11,896 nucleotides of DNA, taken from Burkholderiaceae bacterium. Its GTDB lineage: Bacteria > Pseudomonadota > Gammaproteobacteria > Burkholderiales > Burkholderiaceae. The stretch lies in assembly GCA_025057735.1 (NCBI GenBank), contig JANWUU010000338.1, forward strand, positions 1 through 11,896. The letters are read 5' to 3'. Under the pieces are notes generated by a model that was not told the DNA's origin, ran no database searches, and saw only the letters and a program-made list of their open reading frames with translations. Below, piece after piece: positions 1 to 6,711 of this stretch. A program made the position numbers and the translations under genes. Within the stretch, counting starts at the first letter, position 1; each line of letters begins with the position of its first letter.

Positions 1-615
1 GTCGTGGGAGACGATCAGCGCGGTGGCGCGCTGACGTGTCAGCCAAGACTCCAGCCAGAGCACCGAGTCGAGGTCCAGGTGGTTGGTCGGCTCGTCCAGC
101 AGCAGTAGGTCGGCCGGGCATAGCAGCGCGCGCGCCAGGGCCAGGCGGTTGCGCCAGCCGCCCGAGAACGCGCCGACGGGCCGAGCCGCGTCGTCGCTCG
201 CGAAGCCGAGCCCGCGCAGGATGGTCGCGGCGCGGGCGGAGATCGCGCCCTCGTCGAGCTCCGCCAGGTGGGCATGGGCTTCGGCGATCGCCAGCGCGTC
301 ACCGGTTTTCTGCGCGTGCGCCAGTTGCGCGCGGGCCGCCGCCAGCGGCGCATGGCCGTCGAGCACGTAGTCGAGCGCGCGCTGCGCGCCCCCCTCGATC
401 TCCTGCGCCACGTGGGCGATGCGGGCGGGCGGCGGGGCCTCGATCGTTCCCCCGTCCGGCAGGAGGTCCCCCAGCACGGCGGCGAACAGGCTGGACTTGC
501 CGGCGCCGTTTTGTCCCACCAGACCGATACGCTCGCCCGCCGCTGCGACGAGCGACACGCCGCGGTACAACACGCGCGCGCCGCGTGCCAGGGTGAGATC
601 GTTTAAGCGAAGCAT
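1..615 (-). CDS. yheS: ABC-F family ATPase, YheS-like (N-terminal part, cut by window edge)
   Basis: This is the first 205 codons of a soluble, duplicated ABC ATPase; the gene continues past position 1. Visible parts of the first nucleotide-binding domain are a Walker A GQNGAGKSS (residues 34-42), an ABC signature FSGGWRNRLALA (about 150-161), and a Walker B LLLLDEPTNHLDLD (about 170-183); the window ends at the switch histidine (VSHD). There is no transmembrane segment, as expected of ABC-F proteins, which bind the ribosome rather than transport. The sequence between Walker A and signature (QEIEGGAQ, DYVLDGH, then a charged helical region) resembles E. coli YheS more than Uup or EttA. The ATG at 615-613 gives the expected N-terminus (MLRLNDLTL), but no good Shine-Dalgarno sequence precedes it and a hairpin lies 13 bases upstream. 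It is the last minus-strand gene here, 162 bases after prmB. ABC-F membership is firm; the YheS subgroup is likely; substrate and role on the ribosome are inferred from the family. Confidence 0.9.
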   Translation of the reverse strand, partial: MLRLNDLTLARGARVLYRGVSLVAAAGERIGLVGQNGAGKSSLFAAVLGDLLPDGGTIEAPPPARIAHVAQEIEGGAQRALDYVLDGHAPLAAARAQLAHAQKTGDALAIAEAHAHLAELDEGAISARAATILRGLGFASDDAARPVGAFSGGWRNRLALARALLCPADLLLLDEPTNHLDLDSVLWLESWLTRQRATALIVSHD

Positions 616-777
616 CTCGGTTGCGGTGGATGCCGGCAAAGGCGGGCATCATTGCACGCGGGGCGCTGGGCGGATGCGCGGCAAGACGGCCTCGGAGTGC
701 CGCGCGGCCGCCGCCGTGCACGCCCGCATCTCAAGCGGCGGTCGCGCCGCGACGGCGCCCGCGGCCGCCCGCGCCGG
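616..777. other. Intergenic region between ABC-F gene and prmB
   Basis: This is 162 very GC-rich bases without a credible coding frame. It separates the prmB stop from the ABC-F start, both on the minus strand. It holds the palindrome at 629-650 and small inverted repeats such as GTCGC-GCC-GCGAC, but none is followed by a T tract, so I see no intrinsic terminator. No convincing -35/-10 pair was found. Confidence 0.6.
629..650. repeat. REP/dRS3-like palindrome (hairpin) upstream of the ABC-F start
   Basis: The arms GATGCC and GGCATC enclose one mismatch, two more pairs (GC/GC) and a 4-base loop. This resembles the dispersed intergenic palindromes of many proteobacteria, of the type TGGATTCCCGC...GCGGGAATGAC, whose chance translations contain peptides like MPAFAGI; that peptide appears here on the minus strand. 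On the ABC-F transcript the hairpin ends 13 bases before the ATG. Copy number elsewhere in the genome cannot be judged from this window, so repeat-family membership is an inference from resemblance. Confidence 0.5.
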
Positions 778-1671
778 CTACGGCAGGTCTTCCTGCCGTG
801 CCAGGAACACCATGTCGTCGCCGGCGCTGGTGGTCAGCCAGGTCATGGCGATGTCCTTGAACTGCTTTTCCACCGTGCTGCGGTTGCCGCCGACCTCCAC
901 CACCAGCAGCCCGCCGCGCTTCAGGTGCCCGCGCGCCTCGCGCAGCACGCGCCGGATGACGTTCAGGCCGTCGGCGCCGCCGGCGAGCGCCAGCTTGGGC
1001 TCGTGCGTGTACTCCTTGGGCAGCTTGGCCATTGAGGCGTCGGTCACGTACGGCGGGTTGCACAGGATGAGGTCATAGCGCCGCTGCCCGACTGCTTCGA
1101 ACAGGTCCGACTCGATCAACCGGACACGGTCCTGCAGCTCGTAGTCCGCCACGTTGCGCTCAGCCACGGCCAGCGCGTCCTTGGAGATGTCCACCGCATC
1201 GACCTTGGCGAGCGGAAAGGCGTCTGCGGCCATGATCGCCAGCGCGCCGGCGCCGGTGCACAGGTCCAGCACGTCGGCGATCGCGCGCGGATCCTGGATC
1301 CACGGTTCCAGGCCGTCCTTCAGCAGCTCGCCGATGAAGGAGCGCGGCACGATCGCCCGGTTGTCCACGTAAAACTTGTATCCCTGCAGCCAAGCCTCTT
1401 TCAGCAGATAGGCGGCCGGCAGGCGCTTCTTGACGCGCAGGTCGATCACCTGCAGCAGCGAGTTGATTTCGGCGTGCGTCAGGTAGGCGTCCAGGAACAC
1501 GTCCAGACGTTCCAGCGGCAGGTGCAGCGAGCGCATGATAAGGAACACCGCCTCGTCGAACGCATCGGCCTGACCGTGCCCGAAGTGCAGGCCAGATTCC
1601 GAGAACCGTGTCACGGCGTAGCGCAGCACATCGCGCAGGGTGCGCAGGTTGGCTTGGGCGTCGATTGACAT
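778..1671 (-). CDS. prmB: Ribosomal protein L3 N5-glutamine methyltransferase PrmB
   Basis: This 297-residue cytoplasmic SAM-dependent methyltransferase transfers a methyl group to the side-chain amide of a glutamine in ribosomal protein L3, a modification tied to 50S assembly. The N-terminal helical part (about 1-95) leads into the diagnostic stretch FYVDNRAIVPRSFIGEL (100-116). PrmC, which modifies release factors, normally reads PRPETE there, so this favours PrmB. SAM motif I is VLDLCTGAGALAI (134-146), an acidic loop VDAVDIS follows (157-163), and the catalytic NPPY lies at 205-208. Length matches the family (E. coli PrmB is about 310). The ATG at 1671-1669 starts 3 bases after the dapE stop and lacks a clear Shine-Dalgarno sequence, so translation is probably coupled to dapE. 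I see nothing missing or frameshifted. Confidence 0.95.
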   Translation of the reverse strand: MSIDAQANLRTLRDVLRYAVTRFSESGLHFGHGQADAFDEAVFLIMRSLHLPLERLDVFLDAYLTHAEINSLLQVIDLRVKKRLPAAYLLKEAWLQGYKFYVDNRAIVPRSFIGELLKDGLEPWIQDPRAIADVLDLCTGAGALAIMAADAFPLAKVDAVDISKDALAVAERNVADYELQDRVRLIESDLFEAVGQRRYDLILCNPPYVTDASMAKLPKEYTHEPKLALAGGADGLNVIRRVLREARGHLKRGGLLVVEVGGNRSTVEKQFKDIAMTWLTTSAGDDMVFLARQEDLP

Positions 1672-1674
1672 GAG

Positions 1675-2814
1675 TCAGGCGCTTGCGGGGGCGAGCAGGG
1701 ATTCGAGCGTGCGACGGTACACGTCCTTCAGCGGCTCCAGGTCCGCCAGGGCGATGTGCTCGTTCACCTGGTGAATGCTGGCATTGGGCGGGCCGAATTC
1801 GACAACTTGCGGGCAGATCGTCGCCAGGAAGCGGCCGTCGGACGTGCCGCCGGTGGTGGACAGCGTAGGCACGACGCCCGTGGTCGCCTCGATGGCGCGC
1901 CGCACGGCCTCCACCAGCGCGCCGGGCGGCGTCAGGAAAGGCTCCGCGCCCAAGGTCCAGCGCAGCTCGTAGTCGAGCCGGTGCGCGCGGAGGATGTCCT
2001 CGACGCGCGCCCGCAGCCGCGGCGCCGGCGAGGCGGGCGCGAAGCGCAGATTGAAGTCCACCACGCACACGCCGGGAATCACGTTGCCCGCCCCGGTGCC
2101 CGCGTGGATGTTCGACACCTGGAAGGTGGTGGGCGGGAAGTATGCGTCGCCCTGGTCCCAGGTCTCGGCCACCAGTTGCGCGAGCGCTGGCGCGAGCTCG
2201 TGCACCGGGTTGCGGGCGAGCTGCGGGTAAGCGACGTGGCCTTGCACCCCACGGACCGTCAACCGGCCCGACAGCGAGCCGCGCCGGCCGTTCTTGATCG
2301 TGTCGCCGAGCCGATCGACGGAGGTCGGCTCGCCGACCAGCGCGTAATCGATCGCCTCGCCGCGGGCGCGCAGAGCCTCCACCACCGCCACCGTGCCGTC
2401 GGTGGCCGGACCCTCCTCGTCGGAGGTCAGCAGCAGCGCGATCGATCCGCGATGCGCGGGCTGACGGCGGACGAACTCCTCGACGGCGACCACGAAGGCG
2501 GCGAGCGACGATTTCATGTCCGCCGCTCCGCGCCCGTACAGGCGCCCGTCGCGCACGGTCGGCGCGAACGGATCGGAATGCCAGGCCTCCCGCGGCCCCG
2601 GCGGCACAACGTCGGTATGTCCAGCGAGCACGACGAGCGGCCGCTGCGTGCCGCGCCGCAGCCAGAGATTCGTCGTGCCGTTGCGCGCAATGGTCTCGGC
2701 GCGGAAACCGAACGGAGCGAGCCGCTGCGCGATGAGCGCCTGGCAGCCGGCGTCCTCCGGCGTGACCGAGGGACGCGCGATCAGTTGGCAGAGGAGTTGG
2801 AACGTGGCGGACAC
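1675..2814 (-). CDS. dapE: Succinyl-diaminopimelate desuccinylase DapE
   Basis: This 379-residue M20-family zinc hydrolase cleaves N-succinyl-LL-2,6-diaminopimelate to succinate and LL-diaminopimelate, late in lysine and cell-wall precursor synthesis. All expected metal and catalytic residues are present one position earlier than in the Haemophilus influenzae enzyme: H66 and D68 ([10 protein letters not shown]), D99 (GAADMK), E133 and E134 (SDEEGPA), E162 (GEPTS) and H348 (NASIHQVNE). The dimerisation insert lies at roughly 178-290 ([12 protein letters not shown] onward). The start is GTG at 2814-2812; it gives the family N-terminus ([20 protein letters not shown]), and I found no better ATG. 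No Shine-Dalgarno sequence is evident, but a -10-like GATAAT sits about 25 bases upstream. prmB follows after 3 bases and pilU lies 108 bases before it. The function is secure. Confidence 0.96.
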   Translation of the reverse strand: MSATFQLLCQLIARPSVTPEDAGCQALIAQRLAPFGFRAETIARNGTTNLWLRRGTQRPLVVLAGHTDVVPPGPREAWHSDPFAPTVRDGRLYGRGAADMKSSLAAFVVAVEEFVRRQPAHRGSIALLLTSDEEGPATDGTVAVVEALRARGEAIDYALVGEPTSVDRLGDTIKNGRRGSLSGRLTVRGVQGHVAYPQLARNPVHELAPALAQLVAETWDQGDAYFPPTTFQVSNIHAGTGAGNVIPGVCVVDFNLRFAPASPAPRLRARVEDILRAHRLDYELRWTLGAEPFLTPPGALVEAVRRAIEATTGVVPTLSTTGGTSDGRFLATICPQVVEFGPPNASIHQVNEHIALADLEPLKDVYRRTLESLLAPASA

Positions 2815-2922
2815 GGGGCGCGGCCAAAAGCGGGCTGCATTATCCCGAAATCCGCCCCCTGCCGACGGCCGGCCGGTCGAAGCGATGAGTTGCCGGCGCC
2901 GCGCCGTTGCACCGATGCCGCC
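2815..2922 (-). promoter_or_regulatory. pilU-dapE gap with candidate dapE promoter (-10 at 2839-2844)
   Basis: On the minus strand this gap contains GATAAT at 2844-2839, five of six matches to the sigma-70 -10 consensus. Transcription would begin near position 2832 and leave a leader of under 20 bases before the GTG of dapE. No recognisable -35 hexamer lies 16-18 bases further upstream, so this is a candidate only. The rest is GC-rich, with a GGCCGGCC palindrome at 2867-2874 just downstream of pilU, without a T tract. Confidence 0.35.
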
Positions 2923-4053
2923 TCAGATGTTCAGCGTGAACTCGGAGAAAGACGAGGACGGTCGCGGCGGTGGCGGAGCCGCCGCCGGCGCGGCCTTGCC
3001 GGCATTGTTGATCAGCCACAGCAGGTTGTTCTTCGAGTCGGCCGCCGCCAGCGCATCCTCGCGCGTGATGGCGTCCCTTTTTAGCAGCGCATACAGGCTC
3101 TGCTCGAAGGTTTGGCTCTCCGGCGCCAGGCTCTGCGCCATCGCCTCCTTGATCGACTGCACGTCGCCGCGCTCGATCAGGGAGGTCATGTGGCCGCTGT
3201 TCATCAGGATTTCCACCGCCGGCACGCGGCCGCCCTTCTTCGAGCGTACCAGGCGCTGCGAAATGATCGCTTTGAGCGATGCCGCCAGGTCCTGGAACAG
3301 GGCCTGCCGGGTTTCGGGGGTATAAAAGCTGATCACGCGGTTCAGAGCATGGGCGCTGTTGGTCGCGTGCATCGTGGCGACCACCAGATGGCCGGACATG
3401 GCGTAGGCAAGCGCCGCCGCCATCGTGTCGCGATCGCGGATCTCGCCGATGAACAGCACGTCCGGCGCCTGCCGCATGGCGTTCTTCAGCGCCGTGTGCA
3501 GGCTGGTCGCGTCGGTGCCGATCTCGCGCTGGTTGATGATCGACTTCTTGTTGCGGAACAAGAACTCGATCGGATCCTCGAACGTCAGGATGTGGCCGGT
3601 GGCGAGCTCGTTGCGGTGATCGAGCATCGAGGCGATCGTGGTCGATTTTCCGGAGCCGGCGGCGCCCACCACCAGGATCAGCCCGCGCTTGTCCATTATC
3701 AGGTCCTTTAGGACCTCCGGCAGCATCAGGTCCTCGAGCTTCGGCACCTCGTGCGGGATGTAGCGGATGACGGCCGACACCGAACCGCGCTGCAGAAAGG
3801 CGCTCAAGCGGAAGCTGCCGACGTTCTGCACCGGCAGGCCGACGTTCAGCTCGCGCGTCTCTTCCAGCTCGCGGAACTGGGCGTCGGTCAGCCGCTCGGC
3901 GAGCAGGCTGACGATCGCCTGCGGCGCGAGCCGCTCCTGGTTGATCGGCACGCACACGCCGTTGATCTTGATCGTGATCGGCGAGCCGACCGACAAGTAC
4001 AGGTCGGAGGCGTTCTTCTCCGCCATCAGGTGAAACAGCCGCTCCAGGCCCAT
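2923..4053 (-). CDS. pilU: Type IV pilus retraction ATPase PilU (PilT/PilU family)
   Basis: This 376-residue secretion-type hexameric ATPase acts at the inner-membrane base of type IVa pili. PilU is an accessory retraction motor that works with PilT in twitching motility and DNA uptake. The N-terminal PAS-like domain (about 1-100) carries MAEKNASDLYLSVG. The ATPase core shows Walker A GAAGSGKST (130-138), Asp box ILTFEDPIE (155-163), Walker B DVLFIGEIRD (198-207) and His box VVATMHATN (224-232). PilU rather than PilT is indicated by the 'DALAAADS' ending (333-340), which matches Pseudomonas PilU, and by absence of the PilT AIRNLIRE motif; the equivalent site reads SLIERGDVQSI (291-301). A proline/alanine-rich tail (about 352-367) ends in SSFSEFTLNI. 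The ATG at 4053-4051 has a GGAAG Shine-Dalgarno sequence. No pilT is adjacent in the window; neighbours are dapD and dapE. Family is certain, the PilU subgroup likely. Confidence 0.92.
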   Translation of the reverse strand: MGLERLFHLMAEKNASDLYLSVGSPITIKINGVCVPINQERLAPQAIVSLLAERLTDAQFRELEETRELNVGLPVQNVGSFRLSAFLQRGSVSAVIRYIPHEVPKLEDLMLPEVLKDLIMDKRGLILVVGAAGSGKSTTIASMLDHRNELATGHILTFEDPIEFLFRNKKSIINQREIGTDATSLHTALKNAMRQAPDVLFIGEIRDRDTMAAALAYAMSGHLVVATMHATNSAHALNRVISFYTPETRQALFQDLAASLKAIISQRLVRSKKGGRVPAVEILMNSGHMTSLIERGDVQSIKEAMAQSLAPESQTFEQSLYALLKRDAITREDALAAADSKNNLLWLINNAGKAAPAAAPPPPRPSSSFSEFTLNI

Positions 4054-4154
4054 GGTCCGCTTCCGCTTACGCTAAGGTCCGGTCCAGCATACGCAGCCCG
4101 ACGGGGCCGGGAAAGTCCCGCGATCGGCCGATTAGCGCTGCCCCCGTCGCGCTT
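4054..4154 (-). other. dapD-pilU intergenic region with clustered short palindromes
   Basis: These 101 bases separate dapD from pilU. On the plus strand they hold CGGGA-AAG-TCCCG (4108-4120), the perfect palindrome ATCGGCCGAT (4123-4132) and AGCGCT (4134-4139), nearly end to end. A weak -10-like TATGCT lies on the minus strand at 4091-4086 with only a poor -35 (TTTCCC, 17-base spacing). None of the hairpins has a following T tract. The gap may hold a weak pilU promoter or an operator, but the evidence is slight. Confidence 0.3.
4060..4064 (-). promoter_or_regulatory. Ribosome binding site of pilU
   Basis: GGAAG on the minus strand lies 6 bases before the ATG of pilU, supporting that start and independent translation from dapD. 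Confidence 0.6.
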
Positions 4155-4988
4155 TTACCGCGGCGCTACCGCCTCCCGCAGCAGCTCGTTGATGGCCGTC
4201 TTGGCGCGCGTCTGCGCGTCCACGCGCTTGACGATCACCGCGCAGTACAGGCTGTGCGAGCCGTCCTTGGCCGGCAGCGAACCCGGCACGACCACCGCGC
4301 CGCTCGGCACGCGGCCGTAGTGGATTTCGCCCGTCTCGCGGTCGTAGATGCGAGTGCTGGCGCCGATGTATACGCCCATGGAGATGACGCAGTCGTCCTC
4401 GACGATCACGCCTTCGACGATCTCGGAGCGCGCGCCGATGAAGCAGTTGTCGCCGATGATGGTCGGATTGGCCTGCAGAGGCTCCAGCACGCCGCCGATG
4501 CCGACGCCGCCGGACAGGTGCACGTTCTTGCCGATCTGCGCGCAGGAGCCGACGGTGGCCCAGGTATCGACCATCGTGCCCTCGTCGACGTAGGCGCCGA
4601 TGTTGACGTACGAGGGCATCAGCACGACGTTGCGCGCGATGTAGGCGCCCTTGCGCACCATCGCCGGCGGCACCACGCGGAAGCCGCCGTCGCGGAAATC
4701 GCTTTCGCTGTAGCCGGCAAACTTGCCCGGCACCTTGTCGAAGAAGCGCGTGAAGCCGCCGCCCTCGACGAGCTGGTTGTCGTGCAGACGGAACGACAGC
4801 AGCACCGCCTTCTTGATCCATTGGTGCACGAGCCACTGGCCGTCGCGCTTCTCGGCCACGCGCAGCTCGCCGCGGTCCAGCTTGTCGATCACCTCGTAGA
4901 CGGCCGGCCGCACGCCGGCGGGCGCCGAAGCGGGGCTGATGCGGGCACGTTCCTCCCACGCCTGCTCGATGATGTCCTGCAGCGACAT
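4155..4988 (-). CDS. dapD: 2,3,4,5-tetrahydropyridine-2,6-dicarboxylate N-succinyltransferase DapD
   Basis: This 277-residue enzyme transfers succinyl from succinyl-CoA to tetrahydrodipicolinate, opening the ring and committing it to the succinylase branch of lysine synthesis. It acts in the cytoplasm as a trimer. The N-terminal helical domain (about 1-100) contains [11 protein letters not shown] (57-67). The middle is a left-handed beta-helix of hexapeptide repeats (about 105-235), with [43 protein letters not shown] and [18 protein letters not shown]141 and E189 fall where the active-site acidic pair of characterised DapD enzymes lies. Length fits the family (E. coli 274). The ATG at 4988-4986 is preceded by a strong AGGAGGA at 7-base spacing, which decides the start. 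dapC lies immediately upstream, giving two adjacent steps of one pathway. Assignment is secure. Confidence 0.97.
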   Translation of the reverse strand: MSLQDIIEQAWEERARISPASAPAGVRPAVYEVIDKLDRGELRVAEKRDGQWLVHQWIKKAVLLSFRLHDNQLVEGGGFTRFFDKVPGKFAGYSESDFRDGGFRVVPPAMVRKGAYIARNVVLMPSYVNIGAYVDEGTMVDTWATVGSCAQIGKNVHLSGGVGIGGVLEPLQANPTIIGDNCFIGARSEIVEGVIVEDDCVISMGVYIGASTRIYDRETGEIHYGRVPSGAVVVPGSLPAKDGSHSLYCAVIVKRVDAQTRAKTAINELLREAVAPR

Positions 4989-4995
4989 GTCTGGC

Positions 4996-5002
4996 TCCTC
5001 CT
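4996..5002 (-). promoter_or_regulatory. Strong dapD ribosome binding site overlapping the dapC stop codon
   Basis: On the minus strand the TAG stop of dapC (5003-5001) runs into AGGAGGA (5002-4996), the best Shine-Dalgarno sequence in the window, 7 bases before the dapD ATG. Ribosomes ending dapC therefore finish on the dapD binding site, which suggests translational coupling. Confidence 0.8.
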
Positions 5003-6179
5003 AGTCCAACGATGCGATCCGCTGCGCGGCCTCGTCGATCTCGGCCACGCTCGCCACCAGGGCGATGCGCACGAAGCCGCGGCCCGGGTTGCGCCCGTCG
5101 ACCTCGCGCGCCAGAAAGCTGCCGGGCAGCACGGTGACGTGCCGCCGCGCGTACAGGCGGCGCGCGTACTCGGTGTCATCGCCGGGCGTGCGCGCCCACA
5201 GGTAGAAGCCCGCCTCGGGCTGCGCCGTCGGCAGCCGCTGCGCCACGCGCGGCGTGGCGCGGGCGAACTTCTCCGCATACAGGCGCCGGTTCTCCCGCAC
5301 GTGCGCCTCGTCGTTCCACGCCGCAATGCTCGCCGCCTGCACCGCTGGGCTCATCGCGTTGCCGTGATAGGTGCGGTACAGCAGAAACTGGCGCAGTATG
5401 CGGGCGTCGCCGGCGACATACCCGGAGCGCAGCCCGGGCACGTTGCTGCGCTTCGACAGGCTGCCGAAGGACACCAGACGGTCGTAGTCGTGCAGCCCGA
5501 GCCGGCGCGCCGCCTGCAGGCTGCCGAGCGGGGGATGCGCTTCGTCGCAGTAGATCTCCGAGTAACACTCGTCGGCGGCGATCACGAACCCGTGCCGCGC
5601 GGACAACTCAAAGAGCCGCTGCCATTCTTCCAGCCGCATCACGCGGCCGGTCGGATTGCCGGGCGAGCAGACGTACACCAGCTGCACCTGCGCCCAGTCC
5701 GCATCCGTCAGGCGCTCGAACGGCATGCGGAAGCCGTCCTCCGGGGCGGTCGGCAGGTACAGCGGCGTGGCGCCGGCCAGCAGCGCCGCGCCCTCGTAGA
5801 TCTGATAGAAGGGATTCGGCAGCACGACGCGCGCCGGCCGCGTGCGGTCGATCACCGCTTGCGCGAACGCGAACAGGGCCTCGCGCGTGCCGTTGACCGG
5901 CAGCACCTGCGTGGCCGGATCGAGCGGGGCGGCGAAACGCCGGCCGATCCAGGCCGCGATGGCCTCGCGCAGCGCCGGCGCGCCGGCGGTGGCCGGATAG
6001 ACGGACAGACCGTCGAGCGCCTGCACGAGCGCGGCGCGCACGAGCGGCGGGGTCGGGTGCCTCGGCTCGCCGATCGACAGGTTGATCGGCGGCAGGTCGG
6101 CCGGCGGTTGCAGGTCGGCGAACAGGGCGCGCAGCCGCTCGAACGGATACGGCTGCAGTCGCTGCAGATCCGGATTCAT
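5001..6179 (-). CDS. dapC: Succinyldiaminopimelate transaminase DapC
   Basis: This 392-residue fold-type I PLP aminotransferase converts N-succinyl-2-amino-6-ketopimelate and glutamate to N-succinyl-LL-diaminopimelate, the step between DapD and DapE. Landmarks are the substrate loop [10 protein letters not shown] (32-41), N175 in CSPGNPTG (171-178), D203 and Y206 in AADECYSE (201-208), the Schiff-base lysine K243 in [15 protein letters not shown] (240-254) and the carboxylate-binding arginine R371 in RGFVRIAL. The start [19 protein letters not shown] is typical of the betaproteobacterial DapC group. The ATG at 6179-6177 overlaps the queF stop as ATGA. The frame stays open far upstream to about 7022, but that extension runs through queF and smc on the other frame and strand and is not real. 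The class I/II aminotransferase family is certain; the DapC role rests on similarity and on dapD and dapE in the same group. Confidence 0.93.
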   Translation of the reverse strand: MNPDLQRLQPYPFERLRALFADLQPPADLPPINLSIGEPRHPTPPLVRAALVQALDGLSVYPATAGAPALREAIAAWIGRRFAAPLDPATQVLPVNGTREALFAFAQAVIDRTRPARVVLPNPFYQIYEGAALLAGATPLYLPTAPEDGFRMPFERLTDADWAQVQLVYVCSPGNPTGRVMRLEEWQRLFELSARHGFVIAADECYSEIYCDEAHPPLGSLQAARRLGLHDYDRLVSFGSLSKRSNVPGLRSGYVAGDARILRQFLLYRTYHGNAMSPAVQAASIAAWNDEAHVRENRRLYAEKFARATPRVAQRLPTAQPEAGFYLWARTPGDDTEYARRLYARRHVTVLPGSFLAREVDGRNPGRGFVRIALVASVAEIDEAAQRIASLD

Positions 6180-6604
6180 GCGCCCGGCCCGCCCATCGGG
6201 CTCGCCGGCGCGAATCGGGCCAGCTCCACGCGCGGCGCCGGCTTCCAGCCGCGCTTGCGGTGTTCGGCGACGACGGTCGTGAAGATGCCGCCGCGCACGT
6301 ACCAGCGCGCCGTCACCCGCAGGAAGCGTGGCGCCAGCGCGCGCGCCAGATCCGCGAGGATGCGGTTGGTCACGGCCTCGTGAAAGGCGCCCTCGTCGCG
6401 GTACGACCACATGTACAGCTTGAGGCTCTTCAGTTCCACGTTGCGGCGGTCCGGGATGTAGTCGATCACGATGGTCGCGAAATCCGGCTGACCGGTCAGC
6501 GGGCACAGGCAGGTGAACTCCGGCACCTCGATGTGGATGTGATAGTCGCGCTCCGGGTTCGGATTCGGAAACGTGTCGAGCTGCTTGGAGGGGCGCGAGG
6601 GCAT
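6176..6604 (-). CDS. queF: NADPH-dependent 7-cyano-7-deazaguanine (preQ0) reductase QueF, short form
   Basis: This 142-residue tunnel-fold enzyme reduces the nitrile of preQ0 to the amine preQ1, a precursor of the modified tRNA base queuosine. The catalytic cysteine is C34 and the general acid D41 in the motif [17 protein letters not shown] (29-45). The QueF signature [10 protein letters not shown] lies at 57-66 and FHE at 74-76. It is the single-domain (Bacillus YkvM-like) type, not the roughly 280-residue two-domain E. coli type. The ATG at 6604 gives the family N-terminus [21 protein letters not shown]. An in-frame ATG at 6646 would overlap the presumed promoter and adds no conserved residues. 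No Shine-Dalgarno sequence is clear. It heads the minus-strand gene group, and its TGA overlaps the dapC ATG by 4 bases, so queF and lysine genes are probably cotranscribed. Confidence 0.95.
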   Translation of the reverse strand: MPSRPSKQLDTFPNPNPERDYHIHIEVPEFTCLCPLTGQPDFATIVIDYIPDRRNVELKSLKLYMWSYRDEGAFHEAVTNRILADLARALAPRFLRVTARWYVRGGIFTTVVAEHRKRGWKPAPRVELARFAPASPMGGPGA

Positions 6605-6669
6605 GCGGCGGATCGGACCGGTGGCGCAGGCGCGCAAAGTTATCATAGGCATCGAACCCATCGAGCTCG

Positions 6670-6689
6670 GCGCGCGCATCGGCGCGCGC
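6670..6689 (+). repeat. 8-bp GC hairpin in the smc leader
   Basis: GCGCGCGC and GCGCGCGC flank a 4-base loop ATCG, a perfect 8-bp stem ending 22 bases before the smc GTG. The arms are alternating purine-pyrimidine and self-complementary. There is no run of T immediately after the stem (a TTTTT at 6695-6699 follows TTCAC), so an intrinsic terminator is possible but not typical. Confidence 0.55.
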
Positions 6690-6699
6690 TTCACTTTTT

Positions 6700-6703
6700 G
6701 GAA
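6700..6703 (+). promoter_or_regulatory. Ribosome binding site of smc
   Basis: GGAA lies 8 bases before the GTG start of smc. It is modest, but it is the only Shine-Dalgarno-like sequence there and fits the GTG start. Confidence 0.45.
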
Positions 6704-6711
6704 ACCGAATC

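Larger units (their letters stand above)
6605..6711. promoter_or_regulatory. Divergent promoter region between queF and smc
   Basis: These 107 bases must contain the promoters of both transcription units. The only AT-rich spot is around 6636-6647. It reads TATCAT at 6641-6646 on the plus strand (toward smc) and TATGAT at 6647-6642 on the minus strand (toward queF), each five of six matches to the -10 consensus and overlapping each other. Neither has a good -35 hexamer at 16-18 bases. Downstream on the smc side is a GC hairpin at 6670-6689. Promoter location is inferred; the need for divergent promoters follows from gene layout. Confidence 0.45.

Noticed and set aside
36..596. A 186-codon plus-strand frame opposite the ABC-F gene
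   Set aside because: It is an Arg/Pro/Ala-rich mirror frame of a gene with intact Walker and signature motifs.
1160..2827. A 555-codon minus-strand frame across dapE and prmB, and a 442-codon plus-strand frame at 1756-3084
   Set aside because: Both overlap dapE, whose zinc-site residues are all intact, in other frames; their translations are Arg/Ala/Gly-rich without recognisable motifs.
4254..6383. A 709-codon plus-strand open frame opposite dapD, dapC and queF
   Set aside because: It is antisense to three confidently identified genes, has a low-complexity Arg/Ala/His-rich translation with no family match, and is explained by high GC at third codon positions.
6670..6700. Intrinsic terminator for a plus-strand transcript upstream of smc
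   Set aside because: The stem is strong, but the T run starts five bases after it and there is no plus-strand gene upstream to terminate; it is more simply a leader hairpin.
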